Shown here: positions 7,768 to 8,935 of the stretch, piece by piece
Position numbering within the stretch: the first letter of the stretch is position 1
Layout of the letters: the number at the start of each line of letters is the position of its first letter
From: an uncultured Bacteroidales bacterium
GTDB lineage: Bacteria > Bacteroidota > Bacteroidia > Bacteroidales > Paludibacteraceae
Direction of reading: 5' to 3'
Length of the DNA: 8,935 bases
NCBI GenBank assembly: GCA_946615455.1
Contig: CAMOHN010000037.1
Location: 1 to 8,935, forward strand
Program-made: the position numbers and the translations under genes
Notes under the pieces: generated by a model
What the model was told of the DNA's origin: nothing
The model's input: the letters and a program-made list of their open reading frames with translations, nothing else
Database searches by the model: none

Positions 7768-7837
7768 AATGAGAATAATATGTGGTCTTATTTTTGTGCA
7801 AGTTTTACTTTTAAAAACAGAAAGGTGGGCTGTTTAG

Positions 7838-7889
7838 ATCGCTTCTCTCAGGTTTTTTTAGCGGAATCCAAAGAGAGAAGCGATTTTTG
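7838..7889. terminator. Hairpin with T-tract on the plus side, between two minus-strand genes
   Basis: A perfect 12-bp inverted repeat, ATCGCTTCTCTC (7838-7849) with GAGAGAAGCGAT (7873-7884), surrounds a 23-base loop. On the plus strand it is followed at once by TTTTTGT, as in an intrinsic terminator. On the minus strand, the direction of both flanking genes, the hairpin is followed by CTAAACAGCC rather than a T-run. It starts about 10 bases past the stop of the minus-strand gene ending at 7895, so it may still stabilise or end that transcript. Confidence 0.5.
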
Positions 7890-7894
7890 TCGGC

Positions 7895-8302
7895 CTATAT
7901 ACTTTGGTGATTGTATTCAGGATTAGTCTTCTTGTACCGGCTACGCTCTTTCATGAAATAGACTTCACCGTTCAGCTCCTCGTCCATGTCCGAACGGCGC
8001 ACTAAATCAAAGAAAAAAGTAGCTCGCTTGTAGTCATAGCCTAATGCATCGAACATTAATGTGGTGGGCAGATAGAAATACTCTCCCGCTTTGGCAACCG
8101 CAAAGGCATCTTCCGGCGTGCCCTGACTCAGAATGAGAAACATCTCATTCTTTTCAGTGTCTTTGCCGAATTGTATCAGTTTTCCGGGGGTTAATTGCAG
8201 TGATTTGGCTGTTTCGCTTGTAAATCCTAATTTGCCGGAGGATTGAATGGTAACTTTCAGTGGTTTTGCAAATTCTTTTGTGCTGATGATTTTGATACTC
8301 AT
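7895..8302 (-). CDS. Conserved-looking protein of unknown function, 135 aa
   Basis: I do not recognise a characterised family. It resembles, from memory, small uncharacterised Bacteroidales proteins that begin in the same way. The N-terminal half (STKEFAKPLKVTIQSSGKLG at 7-26) looks strand-rich; the stretch FTSETAKSLQLTPGKLIQFG at 27-46 is loosely like the swapped-hairpin or AbrB-like style of small regulators, but there is no firm match. The middle holds EDAFAVAKAGEYFYLPTTLM (64-83), and the C-terminus is highly charged and basic (MKERSRYKKTN). There is no signal peptide, membrane segment or cysteine. It is a real gene on three grounds: a full-length open frame from ATG, codon use like its neighbours, and a textbook promoter about 27 bases upstream. 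Gene order (upstream of the TtcA-like gene, divergent from a TonB-dependent receptor) gives no clear functional hint. Confidence 0.8.
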   Translation of the reverse strand: MSIKIISTKEFAKPLKVTIQSSGKLGFTSETAKSLQLTPGKLIQFGKDTEKNEMFLILSQGTPEDAFAVAKAGEYFYLPTTLMFDALGYDYKRATFFFDLVRRSDMDEELNGEVYFMKERSRYKKTNPEYNHQSI

Positions 8303-8328
8303 GCTTGTTTATTTTTGATAATTCGGTG

Positions 8329-8359
8329 CAAAAATAACATATTTTTTCAATTTACCAAA
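8329..8359 (-). promoter_or_regulatory. Bacteroidetes-type promoter of the 135-aa protein gene
   Basis: Read on the minus strand: TTTG (8359-8356), 19 bases, TATTTTTG (8336-8329), a full match to the Bacteroides consensus. Transcription should start near 8323, giving a leader of about 20 bases before the ATG at 8302. Confidence 0.72.
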
Positions 8360-8400
8360 AAATGCTAAAATACTTTTTTTGCAACGATTATGCTTTGTAT

Positions 8401-8520
8401 GAGAGTGGTTGTTTCTGTTCTTTTGATTATTATTTTGTTCGTTTGCTATTTTGTTGTATGTTTCTTATAAATTTGTTGTGTTTGATTTTTGTTTTTTGTA
8501 GTGTTGTGTCTTGTGTGAAA
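8401..8520 (+). other. T/G-rich intergenic stretch
   Basis: Part of the 299-base gap between the divergent genes at 8302 and 8602. By hand count, 8401-8520 contains 71 T, 27 G, 16 A and 6 C, a strong strand bias unlike the roughly balanced genes around it. No hairpin, direct repeat or RNA gene was seen. A 26-codon open frame (8390-8470) runs into it but may be a by-product of the composition. Confidence 0.6.
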
Positions 8521-8551
8521 TGGAATAAGTATAAAAAACGGAGTCGAATCG

Positions 8552-8583
8552 TTGTGCTTATTGGTCGTTTTGCCGTACTTTTG
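8552..8583 (+). promoter_or_regulatory. Bacteroidetes-type promoter of the TonB-dependent receptor gene
   Basis: TTG (8552-8554), 21 bases, then TACTTTTG (8576-8583), followed by CGGGC. The expected start of transcription is near 8589, so the leader before the ATG at 8602 is only about 13 bases, with no room for a riboswitch or a long attenuator. Confidence 0.76.
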
Positions 8584-8601
8584 CGGGCAATAACAAGATG
8601 T

Positions 8602-8935
8602 ATGAAACACGGGTTGATAATCGGGGTCTGCCTGCTGTCCTTGTCCTTGACCGCGCAAACCCGGCATCGCTGGACGGAGGCCGAGTTGGACAGCCTCACG
8701 CGGATGTTTGAGTTGCAAGAGGTGGAGGTGACAGCGCACCGTCGTGACGAACCGGTGGTGTCGGTTCAACGCTTGGAGGGGGCACGGTTGGAGGCTCTTT
8801 CCACACAGTCCGTAGCCGATGCCGTCCGCTATTTCTCCGGCGTTCAGATTAAGGATTACGGCGGGGTAGGAGGCTTGAAGACGGTGGATGTGCGTTCCAT
8901 GGGAACCAACCATCTCGGCGTTTTCTACGACGGTA
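8602..8935 (+). CDS. TonB-dependent outer-membrane receptor, N-terminal part (runs off window)
   Basis: 111 codons are visible. Such receptors bind a scarce nutrient outside the cell and use TonB-ExbBD energy to bring it into the periplasm. The N-terminus is a Sec signal peptide (hydrophobic core at about 4-17, likely cleavage after LTA at 16-18). A TonB-box-like stretch, LQEVEVTAHR, lies at 38-47. The plug domain follows, with ADAVRYFSGVQIKDYGGVGG near 74-93 and VDVRSMGTNHLGVFYDG at 95-111, a good match to the plug core of BtuB/FecA-like receptors. The extra carboxypeptidase-like N-terminal domain of SusC-type receptors is absent, so a vitamin B12, siderophore or metal-chelate receptor is likelier than a glycan importer; the substrate cannot be read from this part. 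An ATG at 8598 opens a different frame that stops after 37 codons, so 8602 is chosen. Most of the plug's end and the whole beta-barrel lie outside the window. Confidence 0.93.
   Translation, partial: MKHGLIIGVCLLSLSLTAQTRHRWTEAELDSLTRMFELQEVEVTAHRRDEPVVSVQRLEGARLEALSTQSVADAVRYFSGVQIKDYGGVGGLKTVDVRSMGTNHLGVFYDG

Noticed and set aside
7798..7808. GTAAAACTTGC on the minus strand as a promoter of the TtcA-like gene
   Set aside because: It departs from TAnnTTTG, and no TTG was found at the proper distance.
8598..8711. ATG at 8598 as a separate small gene
   Set aside because: It opens a frame of 37 codons entirely within the receptor's signal peptide and TonB-box region, with no recognisable features; the ATG at 8602 gives a proper signal peptide.
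8430..8913. Minus-strand open frames of 89 and 155 codons overlapping the receptor start
   Set aside because: They run opposite the receptor's signal peptide and plug, and into low-complexity A-rich sequence; the translations end in Lys/Asn/Thr-rich tails typical of non-coding DNA.

Overview
The window is typical chromosomal DNA from the phylum Bacteroidota, most likely order Bacteroidales. Three things point there. GyrB (661 aa, without the long insert of the proteobacterial enzyme) and ATP-type PEP carboxykinase closely match Bacteroides-type proteins as I remember them. Intergenic regions carry the Bacteroidetes promoter type (TTG/TTTG, 19-21 bases, TAnnTTTG). Genes lack clear Shine-Dalgarno sequences. 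Genus cannot be fixed from the sequence alone.

Left part (1-5125, minus strand): a tight five-gene cluster read leftwards from gyrB. The order is gyrB, a LOG-family nucleotide phosphoribohydrolase, a GH16-like jelly-roll protein that seems to lack the catalytic acids, kdsA, then kdsD (cut by the window edge). The junctions are 0 bases, an ATGA overlap, 1 base and 16 bases, so one transcript with translational coupling is likely. KdsD makes arabinose 5-phosphate from ribulose 5-phosphate. KdsA condenses it with PEP to give KDO 8-phosphate, for the lipopolysaccharide inner core. The cluster thus joins DNA supercoiling, nucleotide hydrolysis and outer-membrane sugar synthesis.

Centre (5126-7062): a 247-base divergent intergenic region with a well-formed promoter for gyrB on one side and for pckA on the other. 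pckA follows, ending in a strong hairpin terminator. PEP carboxykinase links PEP and oxaloacetate. PEP is also a KdsA substrate, but I see no sign of a regulatory link.

Right part (7063-8935): a TtcA-like PP-loop tRNA thiolase gene (minus), a hairpin followed by T's in the plus direction, a 135-aa protein of unknown function (minus) with a clear promoter, a 299-base T/G-rich intergenic region, and the start of a TonB-dependent outer-membrane receptor (plus) with its own promoter and a very short leader.

I found no CRISPR array, insertion sequence, tRNA, rRNA or phage gene, and no clear new multi-gene system. The items most worth a second look are the apparently catalysis-dead GH16-like protein inside the gyrB-kdsA cluster, the plus-oriented hairpin between two minus-strand genes, and the T/G-rich region with a possible 26-residue membrane peptide.
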